The notes under the pieces were generated by a model. That model saw only the letters and a list, made by a program, of their open reading frames with translations. It searched no databases and had not been told where the DNA came from. A stretch of DNA of 7,348 nucleotides from Syntrophomonadaceae bacterium (GTDB lineage: Bacteria > Bacillota > Dethiobacteria > DTU022), in assembly GCA_007126465.1 (NCBI GenBank), contig SLBE01000071.1, positions 1-7,348 on the forward strand, read 5' to 3'. How positions within the stretch are numbered: the stretch's first letter is position 1; each line of letters begins with the position of its first letter. The position numbers and the translations under genes are program-made. Positions 1 through 5,531 of the stretch are shown here, in pieces.

Positions 1-173
1 GCGGTGCCCATCATGGTCAGGATCAGGGGAATGATAGAAACATTCCTGCCGGCAACATTATAGTCATCGTATGTTTTTATCCGTAATGATACAGCTATGC
101 TGTAGGCAATCAGGATTATTGCAAAGAGGGCAACAGTTATAATCAGGTATAGCCTGGTTGTGGGATCGAACAT
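1..173 (-). CDS. Sodium:solute symporter family protein, N-terminal fragment (runs off left edge)
   Basis: Reading leftward from an ATG at 173-171, 57 complete codons are open to the window edge. The product begins MFDPTTRLYLIITVALFA, with one hydrophobic helix at about residues 8-30. A short polar stretch follows (RIKTYDDYNVAGRN, residues 31-44), then the start of a second hydrophobic segment (VSIIPLILTMMGTA, 45-58). The order helix, then Y-x-VAGR, then a Gly/Thr-containing helix is what I know from the N terminus of SSS-family (PutP/PanF-like) sodium-coupled transporters, which take up sugars, amino acids, vitamins or organic acids across the cytoplasmic membrane. AGGGAG at 185-180, six bases before the ATG, supports this start. 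The gene is transcribed divergently from the efflux operon. The substrate cannot be told from this fragment, and most of the roughly 450-550 residues usual for the family lie outside the window. Confidence 0.72.
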   Translation of the reverse strand, partial: MFDPTTRLYLIITVALFAIILIAYSIAVSLRIKTYDDYNVAGRNVSIIPLILTMMGT

Positions 174-179
174 ATTAAA

Positions 180-185
180 CTCCCT
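180..185 (-). promoter_or_regulatory. Ribosome binding site of the symporter gene
   Basis: On the minus strand AGGGAG lies six bases upstream of the ATG at 173. This is ideal spacing and fixes the start codon of the fragmentary symporter. Confidence 0.65.
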
Positions 186-206
186 GTGCCATATTTGCAA
201 ACTAAA

Positions 207-235
207 ATAGTATTTATTCTCTCTCGCCTCTTCAA
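207..235 (-). promoter_or_regulatory. Possible promoter of the symporter gene
   Basis: On the minus strand TTGAAG (235-230) and TACTAT (212-207) are separated by 17 bases. Each matches the sigma-A consensus at four of six positions. The predicted transcript would start near 200, leaving a leader of roughly 27 bases before the ATG. The region is AT-rich, so chance matches are easy and this call is weak. Confidence 0.28.
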
Positions 236-287
236 TTCCTTTTTTTGGCTTTAATGTTGGAAACTTCAGGTGTTAAAAACAGATCAG

Positions 288-312
288 CAATAATAAGCAA
301 TGCAAATTATTG
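288..312. repeat. AT-rich inverted repeat CAATAAT-N11-ATTATTG
   Basis: Perfect 7-bp arms CAATAAT (288-294) and ATTATTG (306-312) are separated by 11 bases. The dyad lies about 60 bases upstream of the predicted operon -35 box and 115 bases upstream of the symporter start. It could be a binding site for an activator or a second regulator. In DNA this AT-rich it could also be chance. Confidence 0.3.
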
Positions 313-355
313 GGAGACTGCCTGATGTGAATGCACTATTACAAATAATGCAAAT
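299..355. repeat. Direct repeat AATGCAAAT, two copies
   Basis: The nonamer AATGCAAAT occurs at 299-307 and again at 347-355, 48 bp apart. A third partial copy, AATGCA, is at 330-335. The second copy overlaps an imperfect dyad, GCACTATT (333-340) with AATAATGC (344-351). The spacing is not a whole number of helical turns, so cooperative binding is not specially favoured. Confidence 0.25.
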
Positions 356-373
356 AAATAGCATAAACTTACT

Positions 374-401
374 TTGCAAGTTATATTACTAATGGTATAG
401 T
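374..401 (+). promoter_or_regulatory. Promoter of the efflux operon
   Basis: TTGCAA (374-379, four of six match to the -35 consensus) and TATAGT (396-401, five of six to the -10 consensus) are separated by 16 bases. The predicted start of transcription is about 407-409, immediately before the operator-like dyad at 410-433. The leader to the regulator start would be roughly 95 bases. This is the best sigma-A-like promoter I can see upstream of the operon, and its position relative to the dyad supports it. Confidence 0.55.
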
Positions 402-409
402 AAATATAT

Positions 410-433
410 ATAGAACTGACCAGCCAGTTCTAT
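410..433. promoter_or_regulatory. Likely operator for the TetR-family regulator (perfect 9-bp dyad)
   Basis: The arms ATAGAACTG (410-418) and CAGTTCTAT (425-433) are exact reverse complements around a 6-base centre, ACCAGC. The 24-bp length suits a TetR-family dimer, or a pair of dimers. The site begins just after the predicted transcription start, so a bound repressor would block initiation or early elongation. It is the longest perfect dyad I found in the intergenic region and lies about 70 bases before the regulator gene. Assignment to this regulator is inferred from position and symmetry. Confidence 0.6.
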
Positions 434-444
434 GGTTGGTATGG

Positions 445-459
445 GCTTGTTTTACAAGC
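445..459 (+). repeat. Small hairpin in the operon leader
   Basis: GCTTGT (445-450) and ACAAGC (454-459) form a perfect 6-bp stem with a three-base TTT loop in the predicted 5' leader. No T-run follows, so it is not a terminator. It may be only a transcript-stabilising structure or a secondary protein site. Confidence 0.3.
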
Positions 460-486
460 ATAAATATCTAACCCGATCAAGGATTT

Positions 487-493
487 GAGGAGG
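487..493 (+). promoter_or_regulatory. Ribosome binding site GAGGAGG that decides the regulator start
   Basis: GAGGAGG ends at 493. The upstream TTG at 495 is only one base away, too close to be used. The TTG at 504 is ten bases away and fits. The first ATG, at 513, is 19 bases away and too far. The site therefore favours the TTG at 504. Confidence 0.6.
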
Positions 494-503
494 TTTGAGC
501 GTT

Positions 504-1115
504 TTGGCTAAGATGGAGAGCTATCCCGGGCAGATAGAGAAAAAAGAAAAGATAATTAAGGCTGCCCTGGAAATTTTCTCACGAAAATTATTTCACCAGG
601 TTGCTATGTCCGAAGTTGCAGCAGCTTCGGGAGTAGGAAAAGGTACCCTCTATTTATACTTCGAAAGCAAAGAGGCACTTTTTCATGAAGTTATCAAGTA
701 TTCATATAATACTTATTATGAATCTTTGAAAAACTGTTTAGAAGCAGGGAAAAATGCCCGTGACAAGCTGGAAAAGGTTATGGAGATGCAGAAAGGTTTC
801 ATGCAAAGCCAGAAAAAATTTGTCTACCTGCTGGCTGAGGAAAAACTTATTAGCTCGTTAATCCTGGAAGAAGAGGCATTTCAATATCAGCAAAAAATTA
901 TTGACCTGGTTTGCCAGGTTATTGATAAAGGTATAGAAGATGGCGAATTCAAGAGCATGGATCCCAGCCTGGCAGCTAAGATTTTCATGGGTGGGGTAGC
1001 TGCCCTCTGGTATGGTGCTTATGTTTATGAGGGCAAGGAATATCAGGAGCAGAATCCGGTTGATGAAATAATGGATATTATTTACAGCGGATTCTGCACA
1101 GAAAGTGAACAGTAG
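504..1115 (+). CDS. TetR/AcrR-family transcriptional regulator of the efflux operon
   Basis: With the TTG at 504 as start, chosen by distance to GAGGAGG, the protein is 203 residues, usual for the family. Residues 13-60 form the DNA-binding domain. EKIIKAALEIFSRK is helix 1, and the helix-turn-helix with the typical ending SGVGKGTLYLYFESKEALF spans about 33-60. The remainder is the helical ligand-binding and dimer domain, ending with the common pattern GIEDGEFKSMDPSLAAKIFMGG (about 143-164, broken up in many relatives). It leads an operon with adaptor, RND pump and TolC-like genes, 53 bases before the adaptor. Its most likely role is a cytoplasmic repressor of that operon and of itself, released by a pump substrate or toxic compound. 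The perfect dyad at 410-433 is the expected target. The ligand is unknown. Family assignment is firm, while the regulatory role rests on context. Confidence 0.9.
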   Translation: MAKMESYPGQIEKKEKIIKAALEIFSRKLFHQVAMSEVAAASGVGKGTLYLYFESKEALFHEVIKYSYNTYYESLKNCLEAGKNARDKLEKVMEMQKGFMQSQKKFVYLLAEEKLISSLILEEEAFQYQQKIIDLVCQVIDKGIEDGEFKSMDPSLAAKIFMGGVAALWYGAYVYEGKEYQEQNPVDEIMDIIYSGFCTESEQ

Positions 1116-1131
1116 CGGTAGGCTGCTTTTT
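1111..1131 (+). terminator. Weak terminator- or attenuator-like hairpin at the regulator stop codon
   Basis: AGTAGC (1111-1116) pairs with GCTGCT (1122-1127) through six pairs, one of them G-U, around a five-base loop. T residues 1127-1131 follow. The hairpin includes the regulator's TAG stop. It is too weak to be a strong terminator but could lower readthrough or protect the 3' end of the regulator message, separating regulator from pump levels. Confidence 0.28.
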
Positions 1132-1154
1132 AATATGACTGTCTGTTATTCAAT

Positions 1155-1159
1155 AGGAG
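1155..1159 (+). promoter_or_regulatory. Ribosome binding site of the adaptor gene (TTG start)
   Basis: AGGAG ends nine bases before the TTG at 1169. An in-frame stop (TAA, 1163-1165) lies between them, so translation cannot begin further upstream. No in-frame ATG appears until after the hydrophobic anchor begins, which confirms TTG as the start. Confidence 0.65.
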
Positions 1160-1168
1160 TGATTAAAG

Positions 1169-2335
1169 TTGCCTGTTAAAAATATTGCCCGGGTAATAGT
1201 TGCCGGACTGGCCATCATGGCCGGCCTATTCGTATACTTTTATGAGCCTAACATAGATAATGCTAACTTAAACCAGGAAACAGGCGGGGAAAATGAAGAA
1301 CCTGCTACACGGGTTTCTACGGATAATCTTGCAAAGGGAACCCTGGCCGAGGAGCTTACCCGCGGCAGTGAACTTGCATCCTGGCGACAAGCGGAAATCT
1401 ATCCAGAAATCACAGCCGAGGTAATTGAGGTTTTCATTTCTACGGGCGATAAAGTTGAAGAAGGTGATCTCCTGGCCAGGCTTGACGGGGGAGATTATCG
1501 TCATGAAGTCAGGGCTGCTGAATCATCCCTGCAAAGTGCCCAAACCCAGTATCGTGAGGCAGAGATAGCCTATGAACGGGTGCGGGATGAATTTGCTAAT
1601 ATGAGGGAACTTTTTAAAGCCGAGACAGTTTCCCGCCAGGAACTCCTGGAGATGAGGGCCCAGGTGGAAAGAGCCTATGAAAGGCTTAAAGGAGCAGAGT
1701 CCATGATTGAACAGTCAAGGACACAGCTTTCGGCTGCCCAAAGAATGCTGGACAGGACCGAGGTTAATACTCCTATCAGCGGTACTATTAGTGCAGTGGT
1801 AATGGAAAGAGGAGATATGGCCACTACCCAGGCTCCCCTGGCTGTAGTGGACCAGCTTGATCCTTTGAAAGCTGAACTGACTGTTGACGAAAGGCATATA
1901 AATGAACTTAAAGTGGGTCAGGAAGTGGAGATAGTTGTTAGTGCTGCCTGGGAGGAATCTTTTAGCGGCGAAATCTATGAAATATATCCAACAGCCGTGG
2001 AAGGTACTCGCAGTTTCCCGGTAACTGTAAAAATTGATAATCATGAAGCAGATTTGCGCCCTGGGATGTATGCCGAAGTAATATTTACCCTGGCTGAAGT
2101 TGAGGAAGCCTGGCTGTCTCCACAGGAGGCATTAGTCAGCCGTAACGGTGAAGATTACCTCTTCTTTGTAGAAAACGGCCATGCGGCCCAATACCGGGTG
2201 GAAAAGGGTATGAGTTCACAGGGTAAGGTAGAAGTCTTCGGCGATTTTGATCCCGAGCAGGAACTGATTACGGATCCTCCCGCTGACTTAGATGACGGAG
2301 AAAAAGTCAGGACGGAGGATTTGAATGTGGACTAA
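1169..2335 (+). CDS. RND efflux membrane-fusion (adaptor) protein, HlyD/AcrA-like
   Basis: The 388-residue product has an N-terminal hydrophobic anchor (about 6-25) with no lipobox cysteine, so it is probably tethered by an uncleaved helix. An acidic linker follows (26-50). The first half of a lipoyl-like domain is at about 67-110 (AEVIEVFISTGDKVEEGDLL), then an alpha-helical coiled-coil hairpin at about 111-197. The second lipoyl half starts at VNTPISGTISAVVMERGD (199-216). A beta-barrel domain (about 230-310, with DLRPGMYAEV) and a membrane-proximal domain to the C terminus complete the standard adaptor order. Such proteins bridge an RND pump to a TolC-type channel. The last 11 bases overlap the RND gene, indicating translational coupling. 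The short, acidic exported portion may reflect an envelope unlike that of E. coli. The substrate cannot be inferred. Confidence 0.9.
   Translation: MPVKNIARVIVAGLAIMAGLFVYFYEPNIDNANLNQETGGENEEPATRVSTDNLAKGTLAEELTRGSELASWRQAEIYPEITAEVIEVFISTGDKVEEGDLLARLDGGDYRHEVRAAESSLQSAQTQYREAEIAYERVRDEFANMRELFKAETVSRQELLEMRAQVERAYERLKGAESMIEQSRTQLSAAQRMLDRTEVNTPISGTISAVVMERGDMATTQAPLAVVDQLDPLKAELTVDERHINELKVGQEVEIVVSAAWEESFSGEIYEIYPTAVEGTRSFPVTVKIDNHEADLRPGMYAEVIFTLAEVEEAWLSPQEALVSRNGEDYLFFVENGHAAQYRVEKGMSSQGKVEVFGDFDPEQELITDPPADLDDGEKVRTEDLNVD
2314..2318 (+). promoter_or_regulatory. Internal ribosome binding site for the RND gene
   Basis: GGAGG lies inside the 3' end of the adaptor gene, six bases before the RND start ATG at 2325. 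With the 11-bp overlap of the two frames it fixes the RND start and suggests that the pump is translated in step with its adaptor. Confidence 0.7.
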
Positions 2336-5300
2336 AAAGGTTATTCAGCGCCCGATCCTGGTCCTGGTCATAGTTACAGTGATCATGGTCCTGGGTGTTA
2401 TTTCATTTATAGGCCTTCCCCTGGATTTGCTACCGGATATGACTTTTCCTATCCTTTTAGTCTCCACTTCCTATGAGGGAGCGGGGCCGCACGAAGTAGA
2501 AAGTATGGTTACCCGGCTCCTGGAGGAGGCTGCATCTGCCCTCGATAACCTGCAAAGTGTCAGCTCTACATCTGCACAGGGAAACTCCATGGTTATGGTA
2601 GCTTTTGACTGGGGGACCAACATGGATGTGGCCAGCATGGAGCTGCGTGAGAATATCGATATGGTCCGGGGTATGCTTCCCGATGCTGCTGATGATCCTG
2701 TTGTTTACCAGCTGGATCCCGATATGATGCCCATCATGCAGTTAGGGATCAGTGGCGAGATGGAACTGGATGAGCTAACCACGCTGGCAGAAGACAACCT
2801 GGTTGACCGCTTGGAACGCCTGGAAGGAGTTGCAGTTGTCGACATTATAGGTGGCCTTTCGCCGCAGGTACAGGTGGAAGTTCAACCCCGCCTGCTGTTG
2901 TCGTGGGGTGTATCTCTGCCTGAAGTGCAAGCTGCCCTGGCCGGTGAAAATATAAATTTGCCCGGTGGACGAATTGAGGAATACGGTCATCTGTATGATG
3001 CCCGCATTACAGGTGAATATGAAACCCTCGAAGAAATGGGTATGGTAGTAGTCGGGGCCAACCAGGCCGGCCCGGTCGAGTTGTCCCAGGTAGCCGATAT
3101 TTTCGAGGGTTATGCTGAAGAATACCAGTTGTCCCGTCTTGACGGCGACACCACTGTGATGCTCAGTATTCAGCAGCAGCCTGATGCCAACACGGTAACC
3201 GTCGCTGGCCTGGTCCATGAACAGCTGGAACAGTTGGAAGAAGAATTTGGAATCAGCTTCATGGTGGCCATGGACCAGAGTGAATACATCGTTGATTCGG
3301 TTCGCAATATGGGCCAAAATACGGTAATTGGGGCCGTATTGGCAATAATAGTTCTTTACCTGTTTCTTGGTAACATCCGTTTAACCTCAATTATTGCCGT
3401 ATCTATTCCGATTTCTCTAATTGGCACTTTCACACTGCTTTTTTTCCAGGGAGAAACTTTGAACATAATCACGATCGGGGGGCTTGCTTTAGGAGTTGGC
3501 CTGATGGTGGATAATGCCATTGTAGTCCTGGAGAACATATACAGGCAGCAGGAAGGAGACCTGGAAGCCGCCGATGCAGTGGTGACCGGAACGGTGCAGG
3601 TAGCCCCGGCTATTGTTGCCGGAACATTGACAACAGTTTCTGTTTTTCTACCCGTGATCTTCATAGAAGGCATTGCCGGCATTATCTTTTCGCCAATGTC
3701 CTGGACAGTTGTTTTTGCCCTGCTTACTTCTCTTTTGGTAGCATTTACTGTAATTCCCACCCTATCTTACCGCCTGCTTCTGCGGCAGGAAGCTGCCGGG
3801 AAGAAAAATGCCCGAAAAAGCAAGAAACCCTTACTTGGCAGGGCACTCCATAAGATAATACATATTTACAGCAGAATCCTCGGTTGGGCAATGAATAACC
3901 GGGCGATAATTGTTATATTCAGCTTTACTATTTTAGCTCTATCTTTGATGCTTATTCCCCTGGTCGGCATTGAATTTTTACCTGAAGAAGATTCGGGAGA
4001 GCTGTCAATTTCCCTGGAGCTGCCTATTGGAACCACCCTGGAAAAGACCGATGAAGTGACGCAGGAACTTGAAGCGGTTGTAAACCAGCATCCCGAAGTG
4101 GATAGTATCCTTACAAATATCGGGGGTGGAGGCGGCATGGCCGGGGGCTTGATGGGCCCGGATAATCCCCACGAGGCTATGCTGACAGTGAGCCTGTTAC
4201 CCCTGGATCAGCGAGAGCAGGTGACTGCCGAGACGGCAGAAGACTTAAGGCTCGGATTAGAAGCAGCTCTGCCCCGGGAAGCCGAAGTCGCTGTTAATAT
4301 ACAGGATATAGCAGGTGGAGGTATGGCTATGGAAGCCCCGATCAGGGTGGAAATCAGGGGTGACGACTTGGAAATATTAGAGAGGCTTTCTGAAGAAGTA
4401 TTTATCCTGGTATCAGAAGTGGAAGGGACGCGTGAAGTTGAAAGCAGCATTGAGCAGGAGCGGCCTGAACTGCAGATAAGCCTGGATCGCCGGAGGGCAT
4501 CGAGCCTGGGTATTACCACTGAGCACGTAGCTTCCCAGGTCCGGGTAGCTCTTGATGGCCAGATAGTAACCCAGTACAGGGGTGAAGAGGATGAGGTTGA
4601 TGTGCTATTAAGAGCTGCAGAAGAAGCCCGCCGTGATATAAGTGCCCTGGAAGAACTGCCCATACCCCTGGCTGCTGCCGGTGAGGGAGGCGGGCAGGGC
4701 TTGAATGGCATGGGTAATGAAGCTGCAGGGGGTGTTCCCAGTGTGCCCCTTGCCCAGGTGGCTAAGCTCGAACAGACCCTGGGTCCACAAACTATTAACC
4801 GGGAAGACCAGGTTCGTACTGTTTACGTGGACAGTGAGATCCATGGGCGAGACCTGGGCAGTGTTGCAGCTGATATTGAAGAAAAATTGGCAGAACTGGA
4901 GACCCCTCCCGGCTACACGGTAGGTATAGGCGGTGAACAGGCGGAGATGATGGAAGCTTTTGGAGAGCTCAGTACGGCTATGATCCTGGCCGTGCTCCTG
5001 GTCTACCTGGTAATGGCGGCCCAGTTTGAATCGCTGCTTCATCCCCTGGTGGTTATGTTTTCCCTTCCCAATGCTTTTACGGGAGGGATCCTGGCCCTGG
5101 TAATCAGCGGTTATAGCTTTAGTGTCCTCAGTTTTATCGGGGCTATAGTCCTGTCCGGCATCGTTGTTAACAATGCCATTATCCTGGTTGATTATATTAA
5201 TCAGCTGAGGCGTCTCCATGGCGTACCTTATCGTAAGGCTATCGCAGAAGCCGGGAAAGCCCGTCTGCGTCCGGTCCTGATGACCAGCTTTACCACCTGC

Positions 5301-5474
5301 CTGGCCATGCTGCCCCTGGTTTTAGGCCTGGGAGAAGGTGCCGAGATGCAGGCACCACTGGCTACTGTTGTTTTGGGTGGACTGCTTGCTTCAACGTTTT
5401 TTACCCTGGTACTGGTTCCGGTTATGTACAGCCTTTTTGATGATCTGGGCAGGCGTTTATCGGGTGCTGCATAA
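2325..5474 (+). CDS. RND-family multidrug efflux transporter (AcrB/SwrC-like)
   Basis: The 1049-residue length and layout match hydrophobe/amphiphile-type RND pumps, which are proton-driven and assemble as trimers. TM1 is at about 11-30, followed by the first porter half to about 330, and TM2-6 at about 334-480. TM7 is at about 527-546, followed by the second porter half to about 880, then TM8-12 at about 884-1035. TM4 carries GLMVDNAIVVLENIYR (392-407). D396 matches the first aspartate of the AcrB D407-D408 pair and the second is N397. TM10 carries VVNNAIILVDY (947-957), so N949 stands where AcrB has K940. The threonine of LMTSFT (T987) is kept. DN/VNN variants are, as I recall, frequent in Gram-positive RND pumps such as Bacillus SwrC. 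Three Gly/Met-rich loops (600-611, 664-670, 785-803) are unusual. Export of drugs, lipids or surfactants is possible; the substrate is unknown. Confidence 0.95.
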   Translation: MWTKKVIQRPILVLVIVTVIMVLGVISFIGLPLDLLPDMTFPILLVSTSYEGAGPHEVESMVTRLLEEAASALDNLQSVSSTSAQGNSMVMVAFDWGTNMDVASMELRENIDMVRGMLPDAADDPVVYQLDPDMMPIMQLGISGEMELDELTTLAEDNLVDRLERLEGVAVVDIIGGLSPQVQVEVQPRLLLSWGVSLPEVQAALAGENINLPGGRIEEYGHLYDARITGEYETLEEMGMVVVGANQAGPVELSQVADIFEGYAEEYQLSRLDGDTTVMLSIQQQPDANTVTVAGLVHEQLEQLEEEFGISFMVAMDQSEYIVDSVRNMGQNTVIGAVLAIIVLYLFLGNIRLTSIIAVSIPISLIGTFTLLFFQGETLNIITIGGLALGVGLMVDNAIVVLENIYRQQEGDLEAADAVVTGTVQVAPAIVAGTLTTVSVFLPVIFIEGIAGIIFSPMSWTVVFALLTSLLVAFTVIPTLSYRLLLRQEAAGKKNARKSKKPLLGRALHKIIHIYSRILGWAMNNRAIIVIFSFTILALSLMLIPLVGIEFLPEEDSGELSISLELPIGTTLEKTDEVTQELEAVVNQHPEVDSILTNIGGGGGMAGGLMGPDNPHEAMLTVSLLPLDQREQVTAETAEDLRLGLEAALPREAEVAVNIQDIAGGGMAMEAPIRVEIRGDDLEILERLSEEVFILVSEVEGTREVESSIEQERPELQISLDRRRASSLGITTEHVASQVRVALDGQIVTQYRGEEDEVDVLLRAAEEARRDISALEELPIPLAAAGEGGGQGLNGMGNEAAGGVPSVPLAQVAKLEQTLGPQTINREDQVRTVYVDSEIHGRDLGSVAADIEEKLAELETPPGYTVGIGGEQAEMMEAFGELSTAMILAVLLVYLVMAAQFESLLHPLVVMFSLPNAFTGGILALVISGYSFSVLSFIGAIVLSGIVVNNAIILVDYINQLRRLHGVPYRKAIAEAGKARLRPVLMTSFTTCLAMLPLVLGLGEGAEMQAPLATVVLGGLLASTFFTLVLVPVMYSLFDDLGRRLSGAA

Positions 5475-5517
5475 TTAGCTCTGCGCTGAAACTATTGAAG
5501 TCTCTATTAAATAGAAT

Positions 5518-5524
5518 GGAGGAG
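5518..5524 (+). promoter_or_regulatory. Ribosome binding site of the TolC-like gene
   Basis: GGAGGAG ends seven bases before the ATG at 5532, an ideal placement. The 57-base gap after the RND stop shows no convincing promoter or terminator, so the gene should be part of the same transcript. Confidence 0.65.
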
Positions 5525-5531
5525 TTTTAAA

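Larger units (their letters stand above)
174..494. other. Divergent intergenic region, AT-rich
   Basis: This 321-base stretch separates the leftward symporter gene from the rightward efflux operon. I see no open reading frame with a ribosome binding site in it. It contains a weak leftward promoter candidate, a good rightward promoter, the 24-bp operator-like dyad, a 5'-leader hairpin and several short AT-rich dyads and repeats, listed separately. The composition is clearly more AT-rich than the flanking genes, as expected for a shared control region. Confidence 0.7.

Noticed and set aside
419..440. Second imperfect dyad ACCAGCC with GGTTGGT overlapping the operator
   Set aside because: It matches at six of seven positions and overlaps the longer perfect dyad, so it is probably incidental.
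495..503. TTG at 495 as the start of the TetR-family gene, giving 206 residues
   Set aside because: It is only one base after GAGGAGG, too close for initiation. The TTG at 504 in the same frame has workable spacing.
2775..5219. Several long minus-strand open frames opposite the RND gene
   Set aside because: They lie antisense to a clearly conserved 1049-residue protein, have no convincing ribosome binding sites, and their translations are Ser/His/Phe-rich shadows without family features.
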